From: Inhella proteolytica
Lineage (GTDB): Bacteria; Pseudomonadota; Gammaproteobacteria; Burkholderiales; Burkholderiaceae_C
DNA length: 64,000 bases
Assembly (NCBI RefSeq): GCF_016093275.1
Contig: NZ_JAEDAK010000008.1
Coordinates: 62,001 to 126,000 of the forward strand
Direction of reading: 5' to 3'
The stretch's first letter is position 1. Every line of letters starts with the position of its first letter. Made by a program: the position numbers and the translations under genes. Positions 15,999 to 24,935 of this stretch are shown here, piece after piece. Under the pieces are notes generated by a model. It was not told the DNA's origin and searched no databases. It saw only the letters and a program-made list of their open reading frames with translations.

Positions 15999-18265
15999 CG
16001 CCTGCGCGCACTTCGCACGCCGGGCACCTGGGCCACCGATCGCAGCACCTGCGAAAGCGACTCAGCCCCCGCGATCTCCACGGTGAAGGCCATCCACTGC
16101 GTGTCCGGGCGGCTGCCACGCTGGCTCTGTGTCTGCGCATGGCTGACGCGCAGGCGCAGCTTGGCGAAGACTTCGAGTACGTCGCGCATGACACCCGAGC
16201 GGTCCTGGGCCTCGACGACCAGATCCACCGGGTAGAGCTTGCCCTGCGTCTGGCCCCAGGTGACGTCGATCTCGCGCTCAGGCGTGCGGCGCAGGCTGTC
16301 GAGCAGGTTGCCGCAGTCGGCCCGGTGAATGGCCACGCCCTTGCCGCGCGTAACGAAGCCGCGGATCGCATCGGGCGGGGCCGGGCGGCAGCAACGCGCC
16401 AAATTGGTGAGCAGCGAGTCCACCCCCACCACCAGCACGCCGCCGCGTGGGGCCTGGGCGGCCGGGCGCACGTGGTGGCGCGCTGCCAGCGCGTCCTCGT
16501 CCTCGGCCGCCGTGGGCTCGGCCGGGCGCAGCAGCTGCTCGATGGGCTTGAGCGAGAACTCGTCCTTGCCCACCACTTCGAAGAGCTGCTCGGCGCTCTT
16601 GAAGCCCAGGCGCGCGGCCAGTTCGTCGTGCTTGATGGCCGTCTTGCCCTCGCGCGCCAGCAGCTTTTCCACCAGCTCGCGGCCGCGCGCCACGGTCTCC
16701 TCGGTCTGCAGGGCATTGAACCAGGCGCGCACCTTGGCCTTGGAGCGCGGCGAGGCAAGAAAGCCCAGCTCCGGGTTGAGCCAGTCCAGCGAGGGGCCGC
16801 GCTCCTTGCCCCCCATGACCTCGACGGTCTGGCCGCTCTGCAGCTTGGTGTTCAGTGGCACCAATTGGCCATCGACCTTGGCGCCGCGGATGCGGTGCCC
16901 CAGCTCGGTGTGCAGGTGGTAGGCGAAGTCGATTGGCGTGGCGCCGGCACACAGCTCCACCACCGCAGCCTGCGGCGTGAAGACGAAGATGCGCGCCTCC
17001 TCGCCCTCGCTGCTGGGCGCGTGCTCGGCCAGGTCGCGCTCCCAGGCCAGCAGCTGGCGCAGCACGGCCTTGCGGGCCTCGCGCACCGTGGCCTCCTGAT
17101 CGCCCGCGCTGGCCTGGCCGCCATAGCCCTTGGTGCCGGCTTCCTTGTAGGCCCAGTGCGCGGCCACGCCATGCTCGGCATGTTCGTGCATGGCATGGGT
17201 GCGGATCTGCACCTCCATGGTCTGGCCATCGGGGGCACGCAACACCGTGTGCAGGCTCTGATAGCCATTCGGCTTGGGGCGCGCGATGTAGTCGTCGAAC
17301 TCACCCTCCACCGGCTCGTACACCTCGTGCAGGCGCGCGAGCACGGCGTAGCAGTCATCCACACTGTCGACGATGACGCGCAGGGCGCGCAGGTCGAACA
17401 CGCGGTCGAGCGTGAGGCCCTTGCCCTGCATCTTTTTCCAGATGCTGTAGAGGTGCTTGGGCCGCCCCTGCACCTCGCCCGACACCCCCAGGCGCTGCAG
17501 CTCGGCACTGAGCTGGGCGCGCGCCTGGTGCACGCGCAGCTCGCGCTCCAGGCGCTTTTCGTGCAGGGCGCGGGCCAGGCCGTGGTACTGCTCGGGCTCC
17601 AGGAAACGGAAAGCCAGATCCTCCAGCTCCCACTTGATCTGCCAGATGCCCAGCCGGTTGGCGAGCGGCGCAAAGACCTGGCGGGCTTCCAGGACCACTT
17701 CCACCGGACAGGGCTTGCGCACCTGCGCGAACCAGCGCAGGGTCTGCAGGCGCGAGGCCAGGCGCAGCAGCACCACGCGCAGGTCCTTGCTGAAGGCGAG
17801 CAACATCTTGCGCACGCGTTCCAGCTGCTGGGCGACGGCCTCGGCGTCTTCCAGGCGCGCGGCACGCGCAGCGCGCTGGATGCGCACCAACTTGCGCGTG
17901 TGGTCCACCAGATCGGCAAAGCTTTCGCCGAAGGCCTTGGCCGTGACCTCGACCGGATCCGCCAAATGTTCCGCGGCGTAGACCAGATAGGCCGCGGCCT
18001 GCACGCCGGGCGAGGCCCCGATGCCGGCCAGGATGGCGGCAACACCGTCGGCATGACCGAGCTGGTCCTCGCCGCTGTCGAGCACGCGCGCGGCCAGCAG
18101 GGGCTCGGCGAAGGCGCGGGCGCGCGTCAGCACATCGGGCGCGGCGGCGCTGCGGGCGGGGCTGGGCAGGCGCTCGGGCAGGCCGGGCGGTTCGGCGGGC
18201 GGTGCTTCGTCCAGCAGCAGCTGGACGATGGCCGCGCGTTGCGGGTCGGCGGGCGCGGTCTTCAT
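15995..18265 (-). CDS. relA: (p)ppGpp synthetase RelA (stringent response), hydrolase domain degenerate
   Basis: A 756-residue RelA/SpoT homologue. The synthetase domain (about residues 240-350) carries FDLRALRVIVDSVDDCYAVL, RPKPNGYQSLHTVL and EVQIRTHAMHEHAEHG. TGS (IFVFTPQAAVVELCAGATPIDFAYHLH) and ACT domains follow. In the N-terminal region the metal-binding HD of active hydrolases is replaced (AYLVYAAEHLADPVE), so this copy should synthesise but not degrade (p)ppGpp; a separate SpoT is expected elsewhere. The start overlaps the upstream hydrolase stop by four bases. Sensing of uncharged tRNA on the ribosome is known for the family. Confidence 0.95.
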   Translation of the reverse strand: MKTAPADPQRAAIVQLLLDEAPPAEPPGLPERLPSPARSAAAPDVLTRARAFAEPLLAARVLDSGEDQLGHADGVAAILAGIGASPGVQAAAYLVYAAEHLADPVEVTAKAFGESFADLVDHTRKLVRIQRAARAARLEDAEAVAQQLERVRKMLLAFSKDLRVVLLRLASRLQTLRWFAQVRKPCPVEVVLEARQVFAPLANRLGIWQIKWELEDLAFRFLEPEQYHGLARALHEKRLERELRVHQARAQLSAELQRLGVSGEVQGRPKHLYSIWKKMQGKGLTLDRVFDLRALRVIVDSVDDCYAVLARLHEVYEPVEGEFDDYIARPKPNGYQSLHTVLRAPDGQTMEVQIRTHAMHEHAEHGVAAHWAYKEAGTKGYGGQASAGDQEATVREARKAVLRQLLAWERDLAEHAPSSEGEEARIFVFTPQAAVVELCAGATPIDFAYHLHTELGHRIRGAKVDGQLVPLNTKLQSGQTVEVMGGKERGPSLDWLNPELGFLASPRSKAKVRAWFNALQTEETVARGRELVEKLLAREGKTAIKHDELAARLGFKSAEQLFEVVGKDEFSLKPIEQLLRPAEPTAAEDEDALAARHHVRPAAQAPRGGVLVVGVDSLLTNLARCCRPAPPDAIRGFVTRGKGVAIHRADCGNLLDSLRRTPEREIDVTWGQTQGKLYPVDLVVEAQDRSGVMRDVLEVFAKLRLRVSHAQTQSQRGSRPDTQWMAFTVEIAGAESLSQVLRSVAQVPGVRSARRR

Positions 18266-19128
18266 GCGGCGCGCAGGAACTCGATCACGGGGTTCAGATG
18301 GCTGTCACGGTCCAGCATCGGCGCGTGGCCCACCTCGGGCAGCTCCAGCACCTGCGCGCACGGGCCGCAGTCGGCCATGCGCTGCGCCGTCTCCCTGCTC
18401 AGCAGATCGCTCTCGGCACCGCGCAGCAGCAGCACCGGCAGCTGCAGGCTCTCGTAGGCGGCCCAAAGGAAGAGCTCCGACTCGGCAATGGCCTCCGGTG
18501 TCAAGCTGCGAAAGGCCAGGCCGATGCCCGGGTCGTAGTGCAGGCGCAGGCCTTGCGGCGTTGCTTTGAACATCGGGCGCGACAGCACCTCCCAGGCGCC
18601 GGGCGGGAACTGCCCGAAGCCGGCCGAGATGCTGCGCAGATGGGCCACGCCCTCTTCGAAGCTGGCGAAGTGCATGCGCTGGCCCACATAGGTGCCGATG
18701 CGCTCCAGCGACTCCGCCTCCAGCGTGGGGCCGACATCGTTCAGCACCAGACGCCGCAGCGGGTTGCCCGGCACGGCCGCCAGCACCAGCCCGATCAGGC
18801 CGCCCATCGAGGTGCCGACCCAGTCGACCGAGCCGGGGTCCAGGCGCGCCAGCAGGGCCACCATGTCGGACACGTACTGCGGCAGGCCGTAATGCTCGGG
18901 CTCGGGCAGCCAGTCGGATTCACCCCGCCCCACCACGTCCGGGCAGACCACGCGGTATTCGCCGCACAGGCGCTGCGCCAGGGTGTCGAAATCGCGCCCC
19001 TGGCGCGTCAGGCCGTGGGCGCAGACGAGCACCCGGGGATTGGTCGCGTCGCCCCATTCCCAATACGCCAGGCGGTGCAGGCCGCCGGGGTTCATGGCTT
19101 GGTAATGACACAGGCGCGGGGGGCTCAT
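18262..19128 (-). CDS. Alpha/beta hydrolase
   Basis: A 288-residue alpha/beta hydrolase fold enzyme. The oxyanion region is CAHGLTRQGRDF, the nucleophile elbow GTSMGG, and the acid and histidine are likely in LRGAESDLL and EVGHAPMLD. The fold and length match cytosolic esterase/lactonase-type enzymes; the substrate is unknown. No signal peptide is visible. The stop overlaps the relA start by four bases, so the two are probably cotranscribed. The ATG at 19128 lies 41 bp from the divergent 3-hydroxybutyrate dehydrogenase start. Confidence 0.85.
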   Translation of the reverse strand: MSPPRLCHYQAMNPGGLHRLAYWEWGDATNPRVLVCAHGLTRQGRDFDTLAQRLCGEYRVVCPDVVGRGESDWLPEPEHYGLPQYVSDMVALLARLDPGSVDWVGTSMGGLIGLVLAAVPGNPLRRLVLNDVGPTLEAESLERIGTYVGQRMHFASFEEGVAHLRSISAGFGQFPPGAWEVLSRPMFKATPQGLRLHYDPGIGLAFRSLTPEAIAESELFLWAAYESLQLPVLLLRGAESDLLSRETAQRMADCGPCAQVLELPEVGHAPMLDRDSHLNPVIEFLRAA

Positions 19129-19169
19129 TGGCTATCCTTGGATCCGGAAACGATCCTAAGGGAACTGCA

Positions 19170-19940
19170 ATGTTGAACGGCAAGACCGCCCTGGTGACGG
19201 GCTCGACCAGCGGCATCGGACTGGGCATCGCCTTGAGCCTGGCACGCCAGGGTGCCAACGTGATGCTGAACGGCTTTGGCGACATCGAGGGCGCCCGTGC
19301 GCAGTTCGAAGGCCTGGAAATTGAAGTGGACTACCACGGTGCCGACATGGCTCATGCCGAAGAGGTGGTGGATCTGGTTCGCGCCACCGAGGCGCGCTTC
19401 GGGGGATGCGACATCCTGGTCAACAACGCCGGCATCCAGCATGTCGCGCCGATCCAGGACTTCCCGCCCGAGCGCTGGGACGCCATCCTCGCCATCAACC
19501 TCAGCTCGGCCTTCCATAGCCTGCGCGCCGCCCTGCCCGGCATGCTGGCGCGCAACTGGGGCCGCGTCATCAACATCGCCTCGGTGCACGGCCAGGTGGC
19601 CTCGGTCAACAAGAGCGCCTATGTGGCCGCCAAGCATGGCCTGATCGGCCTGACCAAGACCGCCGCGCTGGAAACCGCCACCACCGGCATCACCGTCAAT
19701 GCCATCTGCCCCGGCTGGGTGCTGACGCCGCTGGTGCAGAAGCAGGTGGATGCCCGCGCGCTGGCCGACGGCGTGGACAACGCCGAGGCCACGCGCCGGC
19801 TGCTGGGCGAAAAGCAACCCTCGCTGACCTTCACCACGCCCGAGCAATTGGGCGCGCTGGCGGTGTTCCTGTGCAGCGAGGCGGCCGCCAATGTGCGCGG
19901 CCAGGCCTGGGGCATGGACGGGGGCTGGACGGCGCAGTAA
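19170..19940 (+). CDS. bdhA: D-3-hydroxybutyrate dehydrogenase
   Basis: A 256-residue short-chain dehydrogenase converting 3-hydroxybutyrate to acetoacetate with NAD, the last step of PHB breakdown. The nucleotide-binding motif is TGSTSGIGLGIA. NNAGIQHVAPIQDFPPERW and the catalytic YVAAKHG (Tyr and Lys) with Ser in NIASVHG follow. The C-terminal GQAWGMDGGWTAQ is characteristic of the 3-hydroxybutyrate dehydrogenase subgroup. The ATG at 19170 with an upstream AAGGGA is preferred over an earlier in-frame start. With phaR in this window it supports PHB metabolism. Confidence 0.92.
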   Translation: MLNGKTALVTGSTSGIGLGIALSLARQGANVMLNGFGDIEGARAQFEGLEIEVDYHGADMAHAEEVVDLVRATEARFGGCDILVNNAGIQHVAPIQDFPPERWDAILAINLSSAFHSLRAALPGMLARNWGRVINIASVHGQVASVNKSAYVAAKHGLIGLTKTAALETATTGITVNAICPGWVLTPLVQKQVDARALADGVDNAEATRRLLGEKQPSLTFTTPEQLGALAVFLCSEAAANVRGQAWGMDGGWTAQ

Positions 19941-19981
19941 GCACAGTCGCCGCCCCGCGTCTGCGGGGGTTTGGGTGAGAT

Positions 19982-20033
19982 TTTGTAACAAGTGCGACAA
20001 GGCGTGCGAACTGCCGCCCGAATTTGTAACAAG
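19982..20033 (+). promoter_or_regulatory. Two direct repeats TTTGTAACAAG upstream of ompR (candidate OmpR sites)
   Basis: The 11-bp sequence TTTGTAACAAG occurs at 19982-19992 and 20023-20033, 41 bp apart (about four helical turns), 72 bp upstream of the response-regulator ATG. GTAACA is the core of known OmpR binding sites, so autoregulation is plausible. Confidence 0.55.
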
Positions 20034-20104
20034 GCCGGAGGGCGGCGGCCAGAATGCCCTTCGGCCCGCTTCAAGACCGCGGCGCCTGACAGGAGCTGCC
20101 CACC

Positions 20105-20899
20105 ATGACCAACGCCCACAACGCCCGCACGCAACGCATTGCCGTTGTCGACGACGACGCCCGCATCCGCGACCTGCTGCGCCGCTACCTGAGCCAGGAA
20201 GGTTTCGAAGTGCATCCGGCCGAGGACGGCATGGCGCTGAACCGCCTGATGGCGCGCGAGAGCCTGGACCTGATCGTGTTGGACCTGATGATGCCGGGCG
20301 AGGATGGCCTGTCGATCTGCCGTCGCCTGCGCGGCGCCGGCAACACCACGCCCATCGTCATGCTCACCGCCAAGGGCGAGGACGTGGACCGCATCGTCGG
20401 CCTGGAGGTCGGCGCCGACGATTACCTGGCCAAGCCCTTCAACCCGCGCGAACTGCTGGCCCGCATCAATGCCGTGCTGCGCCGCGCCCCGGCCCCCGAG
20501 GCGCCCGGCGCCCCGGCACGCGACCCCGAGACCGTGGCCTTCGGCCCCTACCGCTTTGACATCGCCCAGCGCCGCCTGACGCGCGATGGCGAGGAGCTCT
20601 CGCTCACTACCGGCGAATTCGCGATGCTCAAGGCCCTGGTGCGCCACCCGCGCATGCCGCTGAGCCGCGAGCGCCTGGCCCAGTTGACGCGTGGCCGCGA
20701 CTTCGAACCCTATGACCGCAGCCTCGACGTGCAGGTCTCGCGCCTGCGCAAGATGATCGAGCCCGATCTGGCCAACCCGCGCTACATCCAGACCGTCTGG
20801 GGCCTGGGCTATGTGTTCGTGCCGGACGGCGACGAAGGCAAGGGCGACAAGCCGGCCGCCAAGCCCGCGGCCGCGCAGGCGGCCTCCTCGGGCGCCTGA
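20105..20899 (+). CDS. ompR: OmpR-family response regulator
   Basis: A 264-residue two-domain regulator. The receiver domain has the acidic pair in VVDDDARIRD, the phosphoacceptor Asp in LIVLDLMMPGEDG, Thr in MLTAKGE and Lys in DYLAKPFNP. The winged-helix DNA-binding domain spans about residues 140-240 (EFAMLKALVRHPRMPLSRERL, SLDVQVSRLRKMIE, VWGLGYVFV). GEDGLSICRRLR and the downstream EnvZ-type kinase support OmpR rather than PhoB-type assignment. An alanine-rich tail (AAKPAAAQAASSGA) extends past the fold. The target genes are not visible here. Confidence 0.9.
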   Translation: MTNAHNARTQRIAVVDDDARIRDLLRRYLSQEGFEVHPAEDGMALNRLMARESLDLIVLDLMMPGEDGLSICRRLRGAGNTTPIVMLTAKGEDVDRIVGLEVGADDYLAKPFNPRELLARINAVLRRAPAPEAPGAPARDPETVAFGPYRFDIAQRRLTRDGEELSLTTGEFAMLKALVRHPRMPLSRERLAQLTRGRDFEPYDRSLDVQVSRLRKMIEPDLANPRYIQTVWGLGYVFVPDGDEGKGDKPAAKPAAAQAASSGA

Positions 20900-20904
20900 A
20901 GCCT

Positions 20905-22227
20905 GTGCCGCGGCGCGTCCTCGGCCTCAACCTCTTCTGGCGCACCTTCGCCTGGCTGGCCCTGCTGCTGGCCGGTGCGGGGCTGACCTGGCAGGCGGCC
21001 TTCCGCGCCCTCGAAGCCGAACCACGGGCGCTGCAGGCCGCGCAGCAGCTCGGCGATCTGGTGCTGCTGTCGCGCGCGGCGCTCAGCGATGTCGAGCCGA
21101 TCCAGCGCCTGGTCATCATCAAGTCCATCGAACGCGACGCCACCATCAAGGTCCAGGTGGCCGAGCTGCGCGACGAGTGGAAGGCCTACGAGCACACCCC
21201 CTTCGCGCGCCAGGTGGCGCAGGCGCTGATCCAGCGCCTGGGGCCCGACACCTTTGTGGCCGAGAGCGTCAACGGGCAGTCCGGGCTGTGGGTGCGCTTC
21301 ATGGCCGGGCGCGACGCCTTTTGGCTGCGCGCCTCACACGAGCCCAGCGCCAGCCTGCCCACGCCGCGCGCCTGGTGGCTGCTCATCGTTGTGGCCGCCA
21401 CGCTGCTGGGCTCGGCCATCATTGCCGGGCTCATCAACCGGCCGCTGCGGGCCCTCTCGGTCGCCGCCGGGCGCATCCGTGAGGGCGAGTACGACTCGCG
21501 CCTGGACGAGCACACGCTGACGAGCGAGATCCGCGAGGTCAATCGCGGCTTCAACCGCATGGCCCGGGTGCTGGCCAAGCTGGACCAGGACCGCTCGGTC
21601 ATGCTGGCCGGCATCTCGCATGACCTGCGCACCCCGCTGGCGCGCCTGCGCCTGGAGGTGGAGATGAGCGTGCACGACCCCGCCGCCCAGCTGGCGATGG
21701 CGCAGGACATCGACCAGCTCGACGCCGTGATCGGCAAGTTCATGGACTACGCCCGCCCGGGCGAGGTGAGCCAGCAGATCCTGCTGCTCGCCGACGTGCT
21801 GGAGCGCGAGACGCAGAGCTTCCGCGACCCCAACCAGATCCGCTTCCGTCTGCGCGTGCCGCCCAATCTGCGCGTCAAGGGCGACCGCACCGAGGTCTCG
21901 CGCGTGTTCCAGAACCTGTTCGAGAACGCGCGCCGCTACGGCCACCAGCCCGACCAGGCCGCGCTGGTTGACATCCTGGCGCAGATCCAGGGCAACGAGG
22001 TGCTGGTGACCCTGCGCGACCACGGCCCCGGGGTGCCGCAGACGGTGCTGAGCGAGCTCACCAAGCCCTTCTACCGCGCCAACAGCGCGCGCACCGCGGC
22101 CAGCGGCTCGGGCCTGGGGCTGGCCATCGTCGAGAAATCGCTGTCGCGCATGGGCGCGCACCTGGAAATCGTCAACGCCGAGGACGGCGGGCTGATCACC
22201 CGCATCCGCTTCCAGCGCGCCGATTAG
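20905..22227 (+). CDS. envZ: EnvZ-type sensor histidine kinase
   Basis: A 440-residue inner-membrane kinase starting at GTG 20905, five bases after the ompR stop. Two membrane segments (FAWLLLLAGAGLTW-like near the N terminus and WWLLIVVAATLLGSAIIAGL near residue 160) flank a periplasmic domain. A HAMP linker follows (NRPLRALSVAAGRIREGEYD). The H-box is AGISHDLRTPLARLRLE, and the catalytic domain has N-box LFENARRYG, DHGPGVP and GSGLGLAIVEK. It should phosphorylate the adjacent OmpR-like regulator. The signal is unknown; osmolarity is known for E. coli EnvZ but should not be assumed here. Confidence 0.9.
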   Translation: MPRRVLGLNLFWRTFAWLALLLAGAGLTWQAAFRALEAEPRALQAAQQLGDLVLLSRAALSDVEPIQRLVIIKSIERDATIKVQVAELRDEWKAYEHTPFARQVAQALIQRLGPDTFVAESVNGQSGLWVRFMAGRDAFWLRASHEPSASLPTPRAWWLLIVVAATLLGSAIIAGLINRPLRALSVAAGRIREGEYDSRLDEHTLTSEIREVNRGFNRMARVLAKLDQDRSVMLAGISHDLRTPLARLRLEVEMSVHDPAAQLAMAQDIDQLDAVIGKFMDYARPGEVSQQILLLADVLERETQSFRDPNQIRFRLRVPPNLRVKGDRTEVSRVFQNLFENARRYGHQPDQAALVDILAQIQGNEVLVTLRDHGPGVPQTVLSELTKPFYRANSARTAASGSGLGLAIVEKSLSRMGAHLEIVNAEDGGLITRIRFQRAD

Positions 22228-22240
22228 GGCTTCAGCGCCC

Positions 22241-22720
22241 TCAGGCCTTGAACAGCAGGCAGACCGCGCGCGCCTCGATCGCCCGGCCCTCGCCCACCGG
22301 CCCCATCTTCTCGGCCGTCTTGGCCTTGACGTTGACGGCCTCCGGCGCCAGCTCCAGTGCCGCGGCCAGGCGGCCGCGCATGGCGTCGATGTGCGGCGCC
22401 AGCTTGGGCGCCTGGGCGACCACGGTGCTGTCCACATTGCCCAGTTGCCAGCCCTCGGCGCGCACGCGGCGGGCCGCCTCGGCCAGCAGGCGCAGCGAGT
22501 CGGCGCCCTTGAAGCGGATGTCGGTATCGGGGAAATGGCGGCCGATGTCGCCCAGGCCGGCTGCGCCCAGCAGGGCATCGGTGATGGCATGGGCCAAGGC
22601 GTCGGCATCGGAATGGCCGAGCAGGCCATGGCTGTGCGGGATCAGCACGCCGCCCAGGATCAGCGGCCGGCCGGTGACGAGCTGGTGCACATCCCAGCCC
22701 TCGCCAATGCGAATGTTCAT
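22241..22720 (-). CDS. ispF: 2-C-methyl-D-erythritol 2,4-cyclodiphosphate synthase
   Basis: A 159-residue enzyme of the non-mevalonate isoprenoid pathway, full length for the family. The N-terminal motif [20 protein letters not shown] carries the zinc ligands Asp and His; [18 protein letters not shown] adds the third His. [10 protein letters not shown] and [16 protein letters not shown] line the active site, and [14 protein letters not shown] closes the CDP-binding region. It overlaps ispD by four bases (ATGA), the usual ispDF coupling. Confidence 0.97.
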   Translation of the reverse strand: MNIRIGEGWDVHQLVTGRPLILGGVLIPHSHGLLGHSDADALAHAITDALLGAAGLGDIGRHFPDTDIRFKGADSLRLLAEAARRVRAEGWQLGNVDSTVVAQAPKLAPHIDAMRGRLAAALELAPEAVNVKAKTAEKMGPVGEGRAIEARAVCLLFKA

Positions 22721-23406
22721 GCCTGTCGGCTCCTCAGAATCAGCTCGGCCAGCGCGAAGTCCTCGGGCAGGGTGAGCTTGAAGTTGTCCAGCGGCGCGCG
22801 CACCAGGCGCGGCGCCAGGCCCAGCTGCTCGATGGCGCTGGCCTCGTCGGTGACGGCCTCGCCGGCGGCATCAAGGGCATGCGCCAGCAGGCCCAGGCGA
22901 AACATCTGCGGCGTCTGCGCGGCCCAGAGCTCGCGGCGGTCCTGCGTGTGCTGCACGCGGCCTTGCGCGTCGGCGCGCTTCAGGGTGTCGGCCACCGGCT
23001 GCGCCAGCAGGCCACCCACCGCATCCGCGCGGCAGGCTTCGATCAGGCCCTGCACCCACTCCGGCCGCAGCAGGCAGCGGGCGGCGTCGTGCACCAGCAC
23101 CCAGTCCTGCTCGCCGGCCCCACGCTCGCGCAGGGCCTGCAGACCGGCGCGCACGGACGCCGCGCGCGTGGCGCCGCCGCAGCGCGCGCTCCAGCCGGCG
23201 AAGCCCGGCACGGCCGCCGCAAAGCGGGCGTCCTCGGGGGCCAGCACCACCAGGGTCTGCGCCAGCTCGGGCACGGCGGCCAACGCCGCCAGCGTGTGGG
23301 CGATCAGGCTGCGGCCGGCCAGTTCCACATACTGCTTGGGGATGGGCTGGCCCGCGCGGCTGCCGCTGCCGGCCGCCGGCACCAGGGCGAAGAAGCGTTC
23401 GCTCAT
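22717..23406 (-). CDS. ispD: 2-C-methyl-D-erythritol 4-phosphate cytidylyltransferase
   Basis: A 229-residue cytidylyltransferase that makes CDP-methylerythritol. The nucleotide-binding loop is [19 protein letters not shown], and [11 protein letters not shown] carries the metal-binding Asp. [10 protein letters not shown] and [16 protein letters not shown] are further family motifs. The ATG at 23406 begins exactly at the conserved [10 protein letters not shown] terminus, eight bases after the rng stop codon. The enzyme is cytosolic and essential in organisms with the MEP pathway. Confidence 0.97.
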   Translation of the reverse strand: MSERFFALVPAAGSGSRAGQPIPKQYVELAGRSLIAHTLAALAAVPELAQTLVVLAPEDARFAAAVPGFAGWSARCGGATRAASVRAGLQALRERGAGEQDWVLVHDAARCLLRPEWVQGLIEACRADAVGGLLAQPVADTLKRADAQGRVQHTQDRRELWAAQTPQMFRLGLLAHALDAAGEAVTDEASAIEQLGLAPRLVRAPLDNFKLTLPEDFALAELILRSRQA

Positions 23407-23414
23407 CCTGGCCC

Positions 23415-24875
23415 CTAGAGCAGCACGATGTCGTAATGCTCGGTCTGGTTGCCGGGTTCGGCAGTCAGCGAGATCGGCCGGCCGATGAAGTCCGACAGGC
23501 CGGCGAGGTGCTGGCTCTCCTCGTCCAGCAGCATCTCCACCACGGCCGCGTTGGCCACCACGCGGAACTCCCTGGCCGAGAACTGGCGTGCCTCGCGCAG
23601 GATCTCGCGCAGGATCTCGTAGCAGACCGTGCGCGCGGTCTTGACCTGGCCACGGCCCTCGCAGGTCGGGCAGGGCTCGCAGAGCATGCGGGCGAGCGAC
23701 TCGCGCGTGCGCTTCCTCGTCAGCTCCAGCAGCCCGAGCTGGGTGAAGCCCCCCACCGCCACCTTGGTCCGGTCCTTGGCCAGGTGCTTGCGCAGCTCGG
23801 CCAGCACGGCCTGGCGGTGTTCCTCGCGGCCCATGTCGATGAAGTCGACGATGACGATGCCACCCAGGTTGCGCAGGCGCAGCTGGCGCGCGATCGCCCC
23901 GGCGGCTTCCAGATTGGTCTTGAAGATGGTCTCGTCGAAGTTCTTCGCCCCGACGAAGGCGCCGGTGTTGACGTCGATCGTGGTCATGGCCTCGGTCTGG
24001 TCGAACACCAGGTAGCCACCGCTCTTCAGGTCGACGCGGCGCGAGAGCGCGCGCTGCACCTCGGCGTCGATGTTGCTGAGGTCGAAGATCGGGCGCTCGC
24101 CGGCGTAATGCTCCAGCTTGCCCACCGAGCCGGGCATGTACTGCTGGCCGAAGGCCTGCAGGGCCTCGAACTGCAGGCGGCTGTCGATGCGGACCTTGGC
24201 GGTGCGCTCGCTGCACAGGTCGCGCAGCACGCGCTGCACCAGGTTCAGGTCCTCATGCAGCAGGCTGCCGGGCGGCAGCGTGAGTGCGCGGTCGCGGATC
24301 GTGTTCCAGGTCTTGCGCAGGTAGGCGATGTCGGCGGCCAGTTCCTCGTCACTGGCTTCCTCGGCATTGGTGCGCAGGATGAAGCCGCCGCCCCCGCCGC
24401 TGTCGCGCGTGCCCACCAGGCCGAGCATGCGCTCACGCAGGGCCTCGCGCACCTCGGGCGAGCCGATCTTCTGGCTGATGCCGATGTGCTCATCCTGCGG
24501 CAGGTGCACCAGCATGCGCCCGGCGATCGACACCTGGCTGGACAGGCGTGCACCCTTGGTGCCGATCGGGTCCTTGATGACCTGCACCATCAAGGTCTGG
24601 CCCTCGAACAGCAGGCGCTCGATGGGCGTGGGCTGCTCGCCGCGCGGCGCCGCGGTGTGCAGGTCGGCCACATGCAGGAAGGCGGCGCGCTCCAGGCCGA
24701 TGTCGATGAAGGCCGACTGCATGCCCGGCAGCACGCGCGCCACCTTGCCCTGGTAGATGTTGCCCACCAGGCCACGCTCCAGCGTGCGCTCGATGTGCAG
24801 CTCCTGCACGGCGCCGTTTTCCACCACGGCCACGCGGGTCTCCTGCGGAGACCAATTGATCAAGATGTCTTCCAT
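23415..24875 (-). CDS. rng: Ribonuclease G
   Basis: A 486-residue endoribonuclease of the RNase E/G family, which matures the 16S rRNA 5' end and some mRNAs. The N terminus MEDILINWSPQETRVA is diagnostic of RNase G. An S1-like domain follows (GNIYQGKVARVLPGMQSAFIDIGL). Catalytic metal ligands are in VFDQTEAMTTIDVNTGAFVG and VIVDFIDM, and the zinc-link cysteines in MLCEPCPTCEGRG. The ATG at 24875 was preferred over an earlier in-frame start that adds fifteen unrelated residues. No RNase E-like C-terminal scaffold is present. Confidence 0.95.
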   Translation of the reverse strand: MEDILINWSPQETRVAVVENGAVQELHIERTLERGLVGNIYQGKVARVLPGMQSAFIDIGLERAAFLHVADLHTAAPRGEQPTPIERLLFEGQTLMVQVIKDPIGTKGARLSSQVSIAGRMLVHLPQDEHIGISQKIGSPEVREALRERMLGLVGTRDSGGGGGFILRTNAEEASDEELAADIAYLRKTWNTIRDRALTLPPGSLLHEDLNLVQRVLRDLCSERTAKVRIDSRLQFEALQAFGQQYMPGSVGKLEHYAGERPIFDLSNIDAEVQRALSRRVDLKSGGYLVFDQTEAMTTIDVNTGAFVGAKNFDETIFKTNLEAAGAIARQLRLRNLGGIVIVDFIDMGREEHRQAVLAELRKHLAKDRTKVAVGGFTQLGLLELTRKRTRESLARMLCEPCPTCEGRGQVKTARTVCYEILREILREARQFSAREFRVVANAAVVEMLLDEESQHLAGLSDFIGRPISLTAEPGNQTEHYDIVLL

Positions 24876-24935
24876 CACGTCGGGTGCCGGAGGCACCCCC
24901 TCGTTGAAGGGTTCACGCAAGCAGGGCTGCTTGCG

